DNA from: JAFGWO01 sp965603295
GTDB lineage: Bacteria > BMS3Abin14
Assembly: GCA_965603295.1 (NCBI GenBank)
Contig: CBFDCL010000053.1
Location: 1-14,565, forward strand
Direction: 5' to 3'
Length of the DNA: 14,565 bases
Each line of letters starts with the position of its first letter. The first letter of the stretch is position 1. Under the pieces are notes generated by a model. It worked only from the letters and a program-made list of their open reading frames with translations, searched no databases and was not told the DNA's origin. Position numbers and translations under genes: made by a program. This document shows positions 14,332-14,565 of the stretch, piece after piece.

Positions 14332-14505
14332 TAGTATTAGTATTAGTAGTAGTATTTGTAATAGTTTATTAGAAGTAATAGCCCAAAAAATTTCTTCGGG
14401 GATGGTTCGCTGATCTTGGGTAAGAGTGACTGCGTTTTTTTCCATCACCATTAACATTACTACTACTATTGCTACTGCTACTACTGCTACTACTGCTACT
14501 TTTTT
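14326..14505 (+). repeat. trinucleotide inverted-repeat element, possible terminator after ilvE
   Basis: The left arm (14326-14380) consists of AGTATT/AGTAGT-type units. The right arm (14458-14501) consists of ACTACT/GCTACT units in the opposite sense. The outer 29 bases (14326-14354 against 14473-14501) match at 23 positions, plus three G-U pairs in RNA. A T run to 14505 follows the right arm, so the structure could end the ilvE transcript. The stem includes the last codon and stop of ilvE. The roughly 75-base centre has no recognised feature. Confidence 0.65.
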
Positions 14506-14526
14506 CCCCACGTCCTGGAGTCGCCG

Positions 14527-14565
14527 TTGACCGATGAGCCGCAAAAGGGTGATAAAACTCTATAT
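14527..14565 (+). CDS. start of an unidentified gene, cut by the window edge
   Basis: A TTG at 14527 has GGAG six bases upstream (14517-14520) and opens a frame reading MTDEPQKGDKTLY up to the edge. An overlapping ATG at 14534 in another frame (MSRKRVIKLY) has poorer spacing to the same site. The fragment is too short to assign a family. Confidence 0.45.
   Translation, partial: MTDEPQKGDKTLY

Noticed and set aside
13840..14544. 234-codon minus-strand frame with a hydrophobic AVVAVVAVAIVVV stretch resembling a membrane helix
   Set aside because: The hydrophobic run is the translation of the trinucleotide repeat arm at 14458-14501, and the rest is antisense to ilvE.

Overview
The window looks like chromosomal DNA from a Gram-negative environmental bacterium. 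Coding regions are GC-rich, Shine-Dalgarno sites are good, and TTG, GTG and perhaps CTG starts occur. GatCAB, GlnE and a CFI-box-CTERM secreted peptidase together suggest Desulfobacterota (old Deltaproteobacteria) or a neighbouring phylum. This taxonomic call is inference from gene content only.

Layout. Bases 1-207 hold the C-terminal remnant of a GIY-YIG nuclease-family gene. A minus-strand MauE/DoxX-like membrane protein follows (406-1032), with a near-consensus promoter but no ATG. A secreted S8-type serine peptidase ends in a CFI-box sorting domain (1402-3072). A small HAD/soluble P-type ATPase-like protein lies at 3468-3935. A structured 230-base spacer and a strong hairpin terminator separate it from the convergent purU gene (4224-5102, minus). 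Divergently from purU runs a plus-strand cluster: gatC (5414), gatA (5869), gatB (7583), mtnA (9202), glnE (10259), ilvE (13411). At the right edge is the first 13 codons of another gene (14527).

How the genes may work together. GatCAB uses glutamine to amidate mischarged Asp-tRNA(Asn) and/or Glu-tRNA(Gln). GlnE adenylylates glutamine synthetase in response to nitrogen status. IlvE uses glutamate as amino donor. The cluster therefore centres on glutamine/glutamate nitrogen. mtnA (methionine salvage) is translationally coupled to glnE.

The most unusual signal is between the genes. Nearly every intergenic gap carries short degenerate tandem units (mostly 7 nt, once 3 nt), usually as two arms in opposite orientation that can form a long hairpin. 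The unit sequence differs from gap to gap, but the two arms in one gap match each other. Such elements separate gatC/gatA, gatA/gatB and gatB/mtnA, follow ilvE, and surround the peptidase gene. One of them encloses a palindromic element with 36-base arms (3216-3330), and a 13-base piece of that element recurs at 295-307. No tRNA, rRNA, CRISPR array or transposase gene was seen.
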